A DNA stretch of 64,000 nucleotides from SZUA-117 sp964630795 (GCA_964630795.1 CAZVWF010000002.1:40867-104866); one strand, 5' to 3'; positions 54,617 through 63,971 are shown, counted from the stretch's first letter. Made by a program: numbers and translations. Notes: a model not told the origin generated them from the sequence alone.

Positions 54617-54910
54617 TCAGTGAATGAGGGAATAGGTTTTCAGCTTCTTTCTTAGCGTGCCGCGGTTGAGCCCGAGAATGCCGGCCGCCTGGCTCTGGTT
54701 GCCGTCGGTATAGTCCATGACTGCACGAAACAAGGGTTCTTCGACTTCACCCAGGACCAGGTCGTACAGTTCGCCCGGGCGATCGCCGTTCAGTGATTTG
54801 AAGTAGGCTTGCAATGCTTCTTCGGTGTGTTTGCGCAGCGGCTTGCGCGTCTTCGAGGCCTTTAGTTCCGTGTTTTTACTGCTGTTCTTTCCTGAGTTTT
54901 TCTTGGCCAC
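54617..54910 (-). CDS. fis: DNA-binding protein Fis
   Basis: Fis is a nucleoid protein that bends DNA and regulates rRNA and recombination sites. The 97-residue product has a lysine/serine-rich N-terminus (residues 1-28), then the usual core and a helix-turn-helix (NQSQAAGILGLNRGTLRKKL). The basic N-terminal tail resembles that of Fis from non-enteric gammaproteobacteria. The dusB-fis order is as in E. coli. Confidence 0.94.
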   Translation of the reverse strand: MAKKNSGKNSSKNTELKASKTRKPLRKHTEEALQAYFKSLNGDRPGELYDLVLGEVEEPLFRAVMDYTDGNQSQAAGILGLNRGTLRKKLKTYSLIH

Positions 54911-54959
54911 GTTTCAACGTCCACATCGAATTCGTTATTACTCTTCCCGAACACGATTG

Positions 54960-55958
54960 TCACGCGGCCAGAATATTATCCCCGGCTACTCTGCCGAAGA
55001 ACTGCTGCGTTAGTCGAATCTGTTCGGACGCACTGTCTACGCGCACCACCTGTGACCGGAATTTTTCTGCGTTTTTGATGCCGGCGCAGTACCAGGTCAA
55101 GTGCTTGCGAGCCACCCGAACGCCAGTTGTGTCCCCATAAAACTGGTACAGGTCGCTTAGGTGGTCGAGCATGATATCACGGACTTTATCTTTATTCAGC
55201 GGCGCAACATGTGCGCCATTTGCATGAAAAAAATCAAGGTCACGAAATATCCAGGGACGTCCCTGGGCACCTCGACCAATCATCAAGCCATCAACAGAAC
55301 TTAGGCGCAAGACTTCAAGCGACTTCTCTGGTGTCGTGATATCGCCATTGGCGAGCACCGGGATGGAAACCTCACGCTTGATTTGCGCAACAGTGTCGAA
55401 TTCCGCTTCCCCTGTGTAGCGACAGGCTCGTGTGCGCCCGTGGACGGCCAGCGCCTGAATCCCGGCTTGCTCCGCGATTTGCGCGATCTGGGGTCCGTTG
55501 CGATGTTCTTTGTCCCAGCCGGTTCGGATCTTGAGCGTGACCGGCACGCTAACCGCGGCTACCACCGAGTCGAGAATACTTCGCACCAGGTCGGGATCAC
55601 GGAGCAAGGCCGAACCTGCCGCCTTGCGACAAACCTTCTTCGCCGGACAGCCCATATTGATGTCAATAATTTGCGCCCCACGGTCAACACAGAGGGCCGC
55701 TGCGGTGGCCATCTGCTGCGGGTGTGAGCCGGCGATCTGGACTGCGCGTGGCTCGGCATCCATGTCGAGATCCAGTCGCCGTCGAGACTTCGCCGTTTGC
55801 CACAGGCTGATGTCGGCCGTTGTCATTTCGGACGTCGTCATGCCGGCACCAAAACGTCGGCAGAGCTTTCGAAACGGTGCATCTGATACGCCGGCCATCG
55901 GGGCGAGGGTAAACGGGCTATCCAGCGTGAAGTCGCCGATTTTCAATGCAGTTGCCAC
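54960..55958 (-). CDS. dusB: tRNA-dihydrouridine synthase B
   Basis: DusB reduces uridine in the D-loop of tRNA with FMN and NADPH. The 332-residue protein has LAPMAGVSDAPFRKLCRRFG near 18-37, the catalytic cysteine C104 in INMGCPAKK, VHGRTRACRYTGEA and LMIGRGAQGRPWIF. The residue after AKKV is cysteine (C110), where E. coli has asparagine. I chose GTG at 55958, 2 bp after the preceding gene's stop; the frame is open 20 codons further upstream. Confidence 0.95.
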   Translation of the reverse strand: MATALKIGDFTLDSPFTLAPMAGVSDAPFRKLCRRFGAGMTTSEMTTADISLWQTAKSRRRLDLDMDAEPRAVQIAGSHPQQMATAAALCVDRGAQIIDINMGCPAKKVCRKAAGSALLRDPDLVRSILDSVVAAVSVPVTLKIRTGWDKEHRNGPQIAQIAEQAGIQALAVHGRTRACRYTGEAEFDTVAQIKREVSIPVLANGDITTPEKSLEVLRLSSVDGLMIGRGAQGRPWIFRDLDFFHANGAHVAPLNKDKVRDIMLDHLSDLYQFYGDTTGVRVARKHLTWYCAGIKNAEKFRSQVVRVDSASEQIRLTQQFFGRVAGDNILAA

Positions 55959-55960
55959 CG

Positions 55961-57508
55961 TTAGTCTCGAAAGGCTTCTGCGGCGCAACGCACCGCGCCC
56001 GGTTTTGTCCGGTAGCACACCTTCAAACGGTAGCCGTATACCTCGGCGGACGGGTCGTCCATGTTGATCGTCGCCGTAAATTTATCCCCGGGTGCGATGG
56101 GCCGGCCCGGATCACCGTCGACCGCCAGGTAGTCAGCGGGCTCAAGAATGGCACTGCCCGTGACATCGTCAAATCGGTCTGTCAGTTCGATGTGTACCAG
56201 CGGGTAAGGCAGCGGCTGATTCGAGCGATTGGTAATTCGGGATACGATGGTCAGTCTCGTGTTTTCGTCGTCAATGCTGCCGTTCGTCGCTTCAAACTGC
56301 CATCCGTTTACGTCCCACTCCGGCGTCACCGGGCTGCCGAGCCATCGGTACACCGGGGCCATCGTGGCATTGAAGAGGTTGTAAGTCGCCAGCGATTGCC
56401 GGTGGTTGTGTACGAACTGTCCGACGAGCACCAGGGTAAGTCCCACGATCAAGGCGACGATGACGAGCGACCGCCGATCATAACCGGGTTGCCCACTCAG
56501 GGTCTTGCCGCGATTCATCGCGGAGGTGTCCACCAATGTGGCCGGGTCGTCAAGCTGGCTTCGCGTCCCATGCTCTGCCGCGATGGACGCCTTCCCGACT
56601 TCGCTGCGAATAAGGTCGCTTTCCATGACGATGGTTTCGATTTCACCCGGGCGCTCGTCAAACAGCGGCCCGGGATTCTCGACGCCGACCGTCATGGCTG
56701 CGACATTGAACGGTTCGCCGGTGTCTTCGTCTTCTCCCGGTGCAGCGTCATCAACGTCATCGTCAATCTCGTCGGCATCCGGTTCCGCGGCCGCGCCGGC
56801 TTCAATCTGCTCGACCTGATCCGTTGCGATATCATCCGGCTCGTCGTCTTCAGGCGCCGGAACGTCTCCGTCCGCTTGTGGCACTTCATCGGTCAGCCCA
56901 TCGTCGATGGCTGACAGTTCGCTGTGGATGGCAGGGCATTCCTCTTTGATCTCCGGTGATTCCAGAGTCGGGTCGCGCACTTCCTCGAGAATGTCCGTCC
57001 AGTCTTCCGGCTCGCTCAGCACGAGGTCGCCGTGCTGATCCTCCGTTTCGACGGTTATTAATGGATAGCCCTGCTCGCGTGGCTGTGGCACGACGACTGG
57101 CCCGTCACTTCCCTCATCGCCGAAATCGTCAGGTAGCGGCGTGTTGTCGTCGTACCGGGGTTCCTCGGTCCCGTCACGTTCCTCCGACGGCAGGCTGCCG
57201 TCGGCCGCGACCGTATCATTCAGGACTCGCCACTCGGTACCGATTTCCTCAATGCGCACGTCGTCCGGTCCGGACAGTTCATCAAGGGTTTCCAGGAGGC
57301 GTTGGCGGGATTCTGCCAGGTCGCCCGCGGGTTCATCGGCGGTATCGCCGACACCCGGCGATGCGTGCCCCGGCATGTCTTCAGACAAGAAATCCAGCGC
57401 GTTGAATGCATGTCCACAGCTTTCGCACCTGACATTGTCGCCGGTCTGCCGCAAGACTTTTGCGGTCACCCGAAACGCAATCTGGCATTCAGGACATTGT
57501 GTATACAT
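55961..57508 (-). CDS. Zinc-ribbon DUF3426 membrane protein
   Basis: The 515-residue protein opens with an MJ0042-type zinc ribbon (CPECQIAF, then CESCGHAF near residue 29). A very acidic, probably disordered linker follows (about 40-320, rich in Asp and Glu). One transmembrane helix lies near 348-370, and a C-terminal DUF3426 domain is outside. Such proteins regularly sit between prmA and dusB in gammaproteobacteria. The function is unknown. Confidence 0.88.
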   Translation of the reverse strand: MYTQCPECQIAFRVTAKVLRQTGDNVRCESCGHAFNALDFLSEDMPGHASPGVGDTADEPAGDLAESRQRLLETLDELSGPDDVRIEEIGTEWRVLNDTVAADGSLPSEERDGTEEPRYDDNTPLPDDFGDEGSDGPVVVPQPREQGYPLITVETEDQHGDLVLSEPEDWTDILEEVRDPTLESPEIKEECPAIHSELSAIDDGLTDEVPQADGDVPAPEDDEPDDIATDQVEQIEAGAAAEPDADEIDDDVDDAAPGEDEDTGEPFNVAAMTVGVENPGPLFDERPGEIETIVMESDLIRSEVGKASIAAEHGTRSQLDDPATLVDTSAMNRGKTLSGQPGYDRRSLVIVALIVGLTLVLVGQFVHNHRQSLATYNLFNATMAPVYRWLGSPVTPEWDVNGWQFEATNGSIDDENTRLTIVSRITNRSNQPLPYPLVHIELTDRFDDVTGSAILEPADYLAVDGDPGRPIAPGDKFTATINMDDPSAEVYGYRLKVCYRTKPGAVRCAAEAFRD

Positions 57509-57517
57509 GCCGAATCT

Positions 57518-58396
57518 TTACTTTCTCGTGCCCGACAGCAGTGCCCACTCCTGCTGATAAACCGGCGCATCGAGCACGAATCGGTGACGAAATGCCTCTG
57601 AGACCGCATCGACCTGGTCGATGAGGATTCCGGACAGTGCAATCTTACCGCGTGGCTTCACCGCGCTGTGAATGAAGTCGACATTGTCGATAAGTGTCCC
57701 TGCGAGAATGTTGGCGACAACGACATCGTGCGGGCCGGATGTCTCATCATAATGCTCGGAGACCCGCAGTTTTCCAGAGACGCCATTTCTTTCTGCATTC
57801 TGGCGTGTCGCCGACAGCGCCTGCAAATCTATATCGACGGCCATTATTTTGCCGGCGTCCAACCGGGCAGCAGCCACACTCAGAATGCCGGAGCCGCAGC
57901 CAAAGTCGAAGAGGGAAAGACCGGTCACATCGATCCTGTCCAGCCATTCGAGACACAATGCGGTGGTTGGATGCGTGCCGGTCCCGAAAGCAAGGCCGGG
58001 GTCAAAGCGAAGATTAATCGCATCAGGATCCGGCGGTGTGGCATCGCCGGGGATGACCCAAAGCCGCTTGCCGAATTGCATCGGAGCGAAATCCTGCAGC
58101 CACTCCCGCTCCCACTGCCGGTCTGCCAGGTCCTCGACGTGATTGGCGGGTAACACGCTGACACCCAGCTTCGACTCCAGCAGGCTGGTGAGGTCCGCCA
58201 GGTCCGAATCCGCATCGAATAACGCCGTAACCCGCGTGTCGGTCCAGAGCGGCACCTCACCGGGCGCGGGTTCGAGAACCGGGTCATCGCCGGCATCTGT
58301 AAACGTGACGGAAAGAGCGCCACAATCTGTCAGTGCGGCCTCGACGTGCGCCGGATCGAGCGCGTCGAGATTCATGACAAATTGGCGCCACGTCAC
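57518..58396 (-). CDS. prmA: Ribosomal protein L11 methyltransferase
   Basis: PrmA methylates lysines of ribosomal protein L11. The 292-residue protein has the MTWRQFVMNLDALDPAHVEA opening, the FGTGTHPTTALCLEWLD motif near 136-152 and the SAM-binding LFDFGCGSGILSVAAARL near 157-174. GTG at 58396 is the start. It sits 9 bp after accC on the same strand. Confidence 0.96.
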   Translation of the reverse strand: MTWRQFVMNLDALDPAHVEAALTDCGALSVTFTDAGDDPVLEPAPGEVPLWTDTRVTALFDADSDLADLTSLLESKLGVSVLPANHVEDLADRQWEREWLQDFAPMQFGKRLWVIPGDATPPDPDAINLRFDPGLAFGTGTHPTTALCLEWLDRIDVTGLSLFDFGCGSGILSVAAARLDAGKIMAVDIDLQALSATRQNAERNGVSGKLRVSEHYDETSGPHDVVVANILAGTLIDNVDFIHSAVKPRGKIALSGILIDQVDAVSEAFRHRFVLDAPVYQQEWALLSGTRK

Positions 58397-58405
58397 GGTG
58401 TAGTC

Positions 58406-59746
58406 TTATAGACCGAGTCGTTTTTCGAGATAGTGGATATCCGTTCCACCAGCCTGGAAGGCCGCGTGCTGGAAGATCTCCTGGTGCAGGGGCAGGTTGG
58501 TTTTTATACCTTCGATCACAAACTCGGCCAGCGCGCTGCGCATGCGTGCAATGGCGGTATCCCGGTCGGTGCCGTGTGCAATGACCTTGCCGATCATGGA
58601 GTCGTAGTAAGGCGGCACCTTGTAACCACTGTAAACATGGCTCTCAATGCGAATCCCTGGACCGCCCGGTGGGTGCCACAGTGTGACCAGTCCGGGCGAG
58701 GGCATAAACGTCTTCGGGTCTTCGGCATTAATGCGACATTCGATCGCATGACCGTGCAATGACACGTCATCCTGAGTCAGGCCGAGTGGCTCGCCGGCGG
58801 CGATGCGCAATTGCTCACGAACAATATCGACACCCGTGATCATTTCCGTCACGGGGTGTTCGACCTGCAGGCGTGTGTTCATCTCGATGAAATAGAACTC
58901 ACCGTCCTGGTACAGGAATTCAAAGGTTCCGGCGCTGCGATAACCCATGTCGAGACAGGCCTGAACGCAGCGCATGCCGATTTCGTGGCGCTGCTCCTCG
59001 GTGATGCCAGGCGCCGGTGCTTCTTCCACAACCTTCTGATGGCGCCGCTGCATCGAGCAGTCGCGTTCGCCCAGGTGGATCGCGTTGCCGTGATTGTCGG
59101 CGAGTACCTGTACTTCGATGTGACGCGGCGTTTCGAGAAACTTCTCCATGTAAACGGTTTCGTTGCCGAACGCCGCGCGGGCCTCGGCCTGCGTAACCGT
59201 AATGGCGTTGGTCAGTGAGGCTTCGGCGTGGACCACGCGCATGCCACGGCCACCGCCACCACCGGCTGCCTTGATGATGACCGGGTAACCGATTTCCCGC
59301 GCCATCTTCAGGTTATCTTCCGCGTTATCGTCCAACGGCCCGTCAGAGCCGGGCACAGTCGGAACGCCGGCTCGTTTCATCGCCTGGATCGCGGCGACCT
59401 TGTCACCCATCTCACGAATCGCGCTGGCCGGCGGACCAATGAAGACGAATCCGCTGGTTTCCACGCGTTCTGCAAAGTCTGCATTTTCCGACAGGAAGCC
59501 GTAGCCGGGATGAATGGCGACAGCATCGGTGACTTCCGCCGCGCTGATGATGGCCGGCATGTTCAGATAACTCTCGTTCGATGGCGGTGGTCCGATACAC
59601 ACGGTCTCATCGGCGAGCAGCACATGTTTCAGGTTGTTGTCCGCAGTGGAGTAGATGGCGACCGTCTTGATCCCCATTTCCCTGCACGCGCGCATGACAC
59701 GCAGCGCAATTTCTCCGCGATTCGCAATGACGACTTTTTCGAGCAT
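58406..59746 (-). CDS. accC: Acetyl-CoA carboxylase biotin carboxylase subunit
   Basis: AccC carboxylates the biotin on AccB with ATP and bicarbonate, the first half of malonyl-CoA synthesis. The 446-residue protein has IANRGEIALRVMRACREMGI near 6-25, the ATP-binding AAGGGGGRGMR near 160-170, and EMNTRLQVEHPVTEM near 288-302. It lies 15 bp after accB. Confidence 0.98.
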   Translation of the reverse strand: MLEKVVIANRGEIALRVMRACREMGIKTVAIYSTADNNLKHVLLADETVCIGPPPSNESYLNMPAIISAAEVTDAVAIHPGYGFLSENADFAERVETSGFVFIGPPASAIREMGDKVAAIQAMKRAGVPTVPGSDGPLDDNAEDNLKMAREIGYPVIIKAAGGGGGRGMRVVHAEASLTNAITVTQAEARAAFGNETVYMEKFLETPRHIEVQVLADNHGNAIHLGERDCSMQRRHQKVVEEAPAPGITEEQRHEIGMRCVQACLDMGYRSAGTFEFLYQDGEFYFIEMNTRLQVEHPVTEMITGVDIVREQLRIAAGEPLGLTQDDVSLHGHAIECRINAEDPKTFMPSPGLVTLWHPPGGPGIRIESHVYSGYKVPPYYDSMIGKVIAHGTDRDTAIARMRSALAEFVIEGIKTNLPLHQEIFQHAAFQAGGTDIHYLEKRLGL

Positions 59747-59761
59747 TAGTTTCGGATCCGA

Positions 59762-60253
59762 TCAGTCAGCACCGCGCTGGTCGATGACGAACAGGATCTG
59801 TCCGTATTCGACCGGATCGCCGTTTTGCACGCGAATGGATTTGATCGTGCCGGAGACTTCGGCCTCGATTTGATTCATCATTTTCATCGCTTCGACGATG
59901 CAAAGCGTGTCGCCTTCGCTGACGCGATCACCCACCTGCACGAAGGGTGGCGACCCGGGCGACGAGGCAGAGTAATAGGTGCCAACCATCGGTGCCGTCA
60001 CGGCGTGACCTTCTTCTTCCGTCTCCGCAGAAGCCGCGGGTGCGGAAGCTGGCGGTGCCGGGGCAGCGACGGGTGCTGGCGCAGGCGCTGCCGGTGCGGG
60101 CGCGACGACCGGCGCCGGTGCCGCAGGTGCTGCGGCCACGCTCGGTGCGTGTCGGCTGATACGCACTGATTCCTCTCCCTCGGTAATCTCGATCTCGGCG
60201 ATGCCGGATTCGTCCAGAAGTTCGACCAGTTTTTTAACTTTCCTGATATCCAT
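59762..60253 (-). CDS. accB: Acetyl-CoA carboxylase biotin carboxyl carrier protein
   Basis: AccB carries the biotin for acetyl-CoA carboxylase. The 163-residue protein has an N-terminal domain, a long Ala/Pro linker (about 37-78) and the C-terminal biotinyl domain with the lysine in IVEAMKMMNQIEAEVSG. Its ATG overlaps the aroQ stop by one base (TAATG). AccB and AccC make the two-step carboxylase with AccA and AccD, which are not in the window. Confidence 0.98.
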   Translation of the reverse strand: MDIRKVKKLVELLDESGIAEIEITEGEESVRISRHAPSVAAAPAAPAPVVAPAPAAPAPAPVAAPAPPASAPAASAETEEEGHAVTAPMVGTYYSASSPGSPPFVQVGDRVSEGDTLCIVEAMKMMNQIEAEVSGTIKSIRVQNGDPVEYGQILFVIDQRGAD

Positions 60254-60699
60254 TATTTTTCCTCGGACAGCTGCCTGGATGCAGCCTGTAATGCAATCTC
60301 ATAGCCATATGCGCCAAGGCCGAAAATACAGCCGGCAGCGATATCGCTGAAGTAACTGGAATGTCGAAAATCCTCGCGTGCAAACACATTGCTTAGGTGA
60401 ATTTCGATGAACGGAATGCCGACGGCGAGCAATGCATCGCGAATCGCTACGCTGGTGTGCGTGAACGCACCCGGATTCAGCAGAATGAAGTCGACACCGC
60501 TGGCGCCGGCCTGCTGTACCCGCTCCACGATATCGTGTTCTGCATTGCTCTGGAAAGTCGCCAGCGCGTGTCCCATTTCACCGGCCAGCTCGGCCGTGCG
60601 TGCCTCGATCGATTCGAGGGTTGCGCTGCCATAAACGCCGGGTTCGCGGGTGCCGAGCAGATTGAGATTCGGCCCGTTAAGGAGTAGCAGGTTTGCCAT
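60253..60699 (-). CDS. aroQ: Type II 3-dehydroquinate dehydratase
   Basis: AroQ makes 3-dehydroshikimate in the shikimate pathway. The 148-residue protein has the family pattern LLLNGPNLNLLGTREPGVYG near 4-23, the NAEHDIVERVQ loop, LNPGAFTHTSVAIRDAL and the catalytic histidine in IEIHLSNVFAREDFRHSSY. Upstream TAAAAT boxes at 60739-60744 and 60748-60753 on this strand could serve a promoter for aroQ-accBC. Confidence 0.97.
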   Translation of the reverse strand: MANLLLLNGPNLNLLGTREPGVYGSATLESIEARTAELAGEMGHALATFQSNAEHDIVERVQQAGASGVDFILLNPGAFTHTSVAIRDALLAVGIPFIEIHLSNVFAREDFRHSSYFSDIAAGCIFGLGAYGYEIALQAASRQLSEEK

Positions 60700-60803
60700 T
60701 TTTTGTTGTTTTTTGCCAGATAAACGAAGATGACAACAATTTTAACCATTTTAGCGGGAGTTAGCGCAAGTTTCGCAACTATTCGCCGCAGGACTCGGGA
60801 TGT

Positions 60804-61391
60804 TCAGAAGTCGCCGAGGGTCTCGCGTGCGCCGGCTGCATCGATCTTGCCACTCTCGAGATCACTGAAAACTGTCAGGATCTGCTCGATCTGGGGCTCG
60901 AATATCTCGCCGACGTGCGCCTTGATGAGTTCACCTGACGGCGCGACGATCATCGTGAACGGGAGGCCGATGAATTCGATCCCGCTTTTTTCGGCGATGG
61001 CTACGGCTTCTTCCTGGCCGACGAGAATCGGGTAATTGAACTGCGCCTCCTCGGCGTAGGTGTTTACCTCGTTGGGAAAATCGACGGCAATACCGATGAC
61101 CTGCAGGTTATTCGCCCCGTGTTCTTCCTGTGTTTTTTTCAGGAGCGGAATCTCGCGACGACAGGGTGCGCACCAGGTCGCCCAGAAATTGATCAGTCTC
61201 GCCTTGCCGGCCCATTCGGTCGACGAGCGCATCGTTCCATCCATATCGGCCATGGAAAATGTGACGTCGACGACACCCGCTGGCGTGGGAACGCGATAGC
61301 GATTTTCCTCGGAGATACGGCTGAAATACCAACCGCCGATGCCGGCGGCGATCATCAGGACGAGCGCGCCAAGCGCGACTTTATAGTTCAT
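60804..61391 (-). CDS. TlpA-family membrane-anchored thioredoxin
   Basis: The 195-residue protein has an N-terminal anchor helix (LGALVLMIAAGIGGWYF) and a periplasmic thioredoxin domain with the active site FWATWCAPCRREIP near 70-83 and a GLPFTMIV segment with the cis-proline. It probably takes electrons from DsbD, encoded directly upstream (13 bp), to reduce cytochrome c or other periplasmic disulfides. The ATG at 61391 was preferred over a GTG at 61418 that lies inside dsbD. Confidence 0.9.
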   Translation of the reverse strand: MNYKVALGALVLMIAAGIGGWYFSRISEENRYRVPTPAGVVDVTFSMADMDGTMRSSTEWAGKARLINFWATWCAPCRREIPLLKKTQEEHGANNLQVIGIAVDFPNEVNTYAEEAQFNYPILVGQEEAVAIAEKSGIEFIGLPFTMIVAPSGELIKAHVGEIFEPQIEQILTVFSDLESGKIDAAGARETLGDF

Positions 61392-61404
61392 TGTTGTTTC
61401 ACTG

Positions 61405-63696
61405 TCAGTTGCTGGCACTCAAGTTGCCGGAATTACCGGTTGCCATCCGGACGTGATTCGCAAAGTCCTTTGCGTTCATATAGCCGACGACTTCATAGCC
61501 ACTTCTTTGCAGGCCATCGGTATCGAAGAAGATGATCGTTGGCGGGCCGAACACGCCGAAGCGTTTCAGCAGAGCCTGGTCCTCTTCATCGTTGGCAGTG
61601 ACATCCGCCTGCAACAGTACGGTGTCAGACAGTGCATTTTGCACGTCCGCGTCTGTAAATGTGAAGGCTTCCATTTCAATACACGAAACGCACCAGTCGG
61701 CGTAGAAATCGAGCATCGTGGTCTTGCCACTGGCTGATGCGCTCGCCAGCGCAGCGTCGATATCGCCCGTCGTCTTGATGCGCTGGAAGTCGAGGCCACG
61801 ATGCTGTTGTGCGACCACCTCGCCAGTGCCGGACACGGTTGCCATGCGTGTGCTGAGTCCCTCGAGTGGTCGCAGCAGGCTGTTCGAACCGGCGAGCGAG
61901 CCGACCAGGAGCACTGCGCTATAAAGGATAGCCAGGAGACCGGCTCCTTTGCCGAACTTCTGTCTGCCCGGTGATTCCGGTGTCAGTGTCGTCAGTCCAC
62001 CCATGTAGACGCCAGCCATGAATACCAGGATGCCCCACAATGCCAGCGTGATCTCACCGGGCAGGACGCGCGACATCATCCAGATCGCAAGGCCCAGTAA
62101 CATGAAACCGAAACCATTCTTGACCGCTTCCATCCATGGTCCGGCCTTCGGCAGGATCTTGCCTTGCGCGGCGCCCATCACAAGGAGCGGTGCGCCCATG
62201 CCCATGCTCATCGCGAACAGGGCGGTGCCACCGCGAACCATGTCGCCTGTTTGTGCCATCACCGTCAAAGCGGCGATCAGTGCGGGCGCAACGCAGGCCG
62301 TGACGATCAGCGACGAAACAGCGCCCATCACGAAGGCACCGACAGTCGTGCCGGCCTTTTGATTGCTGCTGACATTCGCCAGGCGGCTCTGGATACCGGA
62401 CGGCACTTGCAGGTCATAAAAGCCGAACATGCCAGCCGCCAGCACGATGAAGATGAGCGAAAACGCGGTCAGACTCGCTGGCTGATTAAAGGCTGCTTGC
62501 AATTGCATGCCGGAACCGGCAGCTGCTGCGCCGACACCGGCCGCGGTATAGACAAGTGCCATACCGAGTACGTAACTCAATGCCAGCATGAAGCCGCGCG
62601 AGGCACTGACGTCCTCGCCTTCGCCGGCGATGATGCCCGTAAGGATGGGGACCATCGGCAAAACGCATGGCGTAAACGCCAGCAGCAGGCCGGCACCGAA
62701 AAATGTGCCGATGACGAGCCACAGACTCGACCCGGTAATGACCTGAGCAAGCCTGGCCTGTTCCGACACCATCGGTGCGGCAGTTGCAGCCGTCGCATTA
62801 ACGGCCGACAGTGCGGAGACTGCCGTTGCCGCAGGCAGCGACACGCTCAAGTTTCTCTTGACCGGTGGATAGCAGATGCCGTCTTCTGCACAACCCTGGA
62901 AGCCGACTTCGATGTCGAGATTCATCGCCTCAGGCGTTGCCCGTGCGATCGACAGTTTGCCGAACACGTCGCCGTAATAGACTTCCTGCTCGCCGAAATA
63001 CTGGTCGGTCTTCATCTTGCCGTCTGGCAGATTGAGGATGCCGGCCTGCGCTATGTCAGAATCCGCGCGCGCGGTGATCTTGTCCTTGTACAGGTAGTAA
63101 CCGTCCGCCACCCGAAACGCGAGTTCGACGGCATTGCCATCGATTGCCGTCAGGATGGGCTCAAAAGCTTCGTCGACTGGCAGGAAATCCGTGTTTGCGC
63201 CACCCGAAATGCTGCCGAATGTCTCGCCGAGAGAAATCTTTACCGGGTTGTCATTACGTGTAACGAGACGAATGTTCTCGGTCCAGGCCTGTGGCGGGTG
63301 ACAAAAGCCGAATGCCTCCGAGCAGCCCTGCGACTTGATGATGATGTCGACGGTTTCCGGTCCGTCTCCGACGATCGAATAGGGAATACTGACGAAGAAT
63401 GAATCCCGGTAGATTTCCTGGGCGCCGAAGAATTCGTCCTCGTGCGGTTCGCCGGTGGGCAATGTGTATTCGTCCAGCACGATGGCATCGCTGCCGCTCT
63501 GGTAAGACATCTTGCTGCGGTACATGTAGTACCCGGGCTCCACAAACCAGTTCACCTCGATCGTGGACCCGGTGTCCGCCGCTCTGTAACGGTAGGCATC
63601 TTCAGCCTTGAGCTGCCGATACTCCTGCGCGCCGGCCAGCGCAGCTGCACCGAGCATCAGGGCCATTCCAGCGGCTTTTGGAAAGAGATTTCGCAT
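61405..63696 (-). CDS. dsbD: Thiol:disulfide interchange protein DsbD with duplicated N-terminal domain
   Basis: DsbD carries electrons from cytoplasmic thioredoxin to the periplasm. The 763-residue protein has a signal peptide. It then shows two N-terminal DsbD-alpha-like domains in a row: cysteines C125 and C132 in the first (QGCSEAFGFCHPP), C269 and C275 in the second (QGCAEDGICYPP). Next come the eight-helix membrane domain with LLAFTPCVLPMVPIL and LIVTACVAPALIAAL, and a C-terminal thioredoxin domain (FYADWCVSCIEMEAF). E. coli DsbD has one alpha domain and about 565 residues. The ATG at 63696 gives the signal peptide. Confidence 0.94.
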   Translation of the reverse strand: MRNLFPKAAGMALMLGAAALAGAQEYRQLKAEDAYRYRAADTGSTIEVNWFVEPGYYMYRSKMSYQSGSDAIVLDEYTLPTGEPHEDEFFGAQEIYRDSFFVSIPYSIVGDGPETVDIIIKSQGCSEAFGFCHPPQAWTENIRLVTRNDNPVKISLGETFGSISGGANTDFLPVDEAFEPILTAIDGNAVELAFRVADGYYLYKDKITARADSDIAQAGILNLPDGKMKTDQYFGEQEVYYGDVFGKLSIARATPEAMNLDIEVGFQGCAEDGICYPPVKRNLSVSLPAATAVSALSAVNATAATAAPMVSEQARLAQVITGSSLWLVIGTFFGAGLLLAFTPCVLPMVPILTGIIAGEGEDVSASRGFMLALSYVLGMALVYTAAGVGAAAAGSGMQLQAAFNQPASLTAFSLIFIVLAAGMFGFYDLQVPSGIQSRLANVSSNQKAGTTVGAFVMGAVSSLIVTACVAPALIAALTVMAQTGDMVRGGTALFAMSMGMGAPLLVMGAAQGKILPKAGPWMEAVKNGFGFMLLGLAIWMMSRVLPGEITLALWGILVFMAGVYMGGLTTLTPESPGRQKFGKGAGLLAILYSAVLLVGSLAGSNSLLRPLEGLSTRMATVSGTGEVVAQQHRGLDFQRIKTTGDIDAALASASASGKTTMLDFYADWCVSCIEMEAFTFTDADVQNALSDTVLLQADVTANDEEDQALLKRFGVFGPPTIIFFDTDGLQRSGYEVVGYMNAKDFANHVRMATGNSGNLSASN

Positions 63697-63853
63697 CAGA
63701 TTCTTTTCTTGTATCCAGACGGCACTCAATGGGCCACCAAACCCCGTGATTTGTTCCTGATTCTGTGAACAAATCCGGCTGGTCGGACCGTGAGCATACC
63801 GGCCGCCGGGGCCCAAGTCATGGACAAAGACCTCACATTGCCCCGCCCAAATG

Positions 63854-63882
63854 CTTGAAATTTCGGCCGCGGTCCCTATTAT
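63854..63882 (+). promoter_or_regulatory. groES promoter, sigma-32-like and sigma-70-like elements overlapping
   Basis: CTTGAAA (63854-63860) is a perfect sigma-32 -35 core, and 13 bp later TCCCTATTA resembles CCCCATNTA. The same bases read as a sigma-70 promoter: TTGAAA, 16-bp spacer, TATTAT (63877-63882). The -10 region runs straight into the CIRCE operator. Confidence 0.65.
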
Positions 63883-63908
63883 TGGCACTCCCCACGGCCG
63901 AGTGCTAA
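63882..63908 (+). promoter_or_regulatory. CIRCE operator (HrcA binding site) of groES
   Basis: TTGGCACTC, nine bases, then GAGTGCTAA: the left arm matches the CIRCE consensus TTAGCACTC at 8 of 9 positions and the right arm at 9 of 9, with the standard 9-bp spacer. It overlaps the end of the -10 box, so HrcA bound here would block transcription. HrcA itself is not in the window. Confidence 0.9.
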
Positions 63909-63971
63909 CAGGCGCCGGCTAATATTATAAAAAAATTTATAGTTATCAATTGTTTATAGGAGATCTAATCG

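Noticed and set aside
62164..63402. A 412-codon open frame on the plus strand inside dsbD
   Set aside because: It is fully antisense to dsbD, and its product is an Arg/His/Gln-rich composition typical of reverse reading of GC-rich coding DNA.
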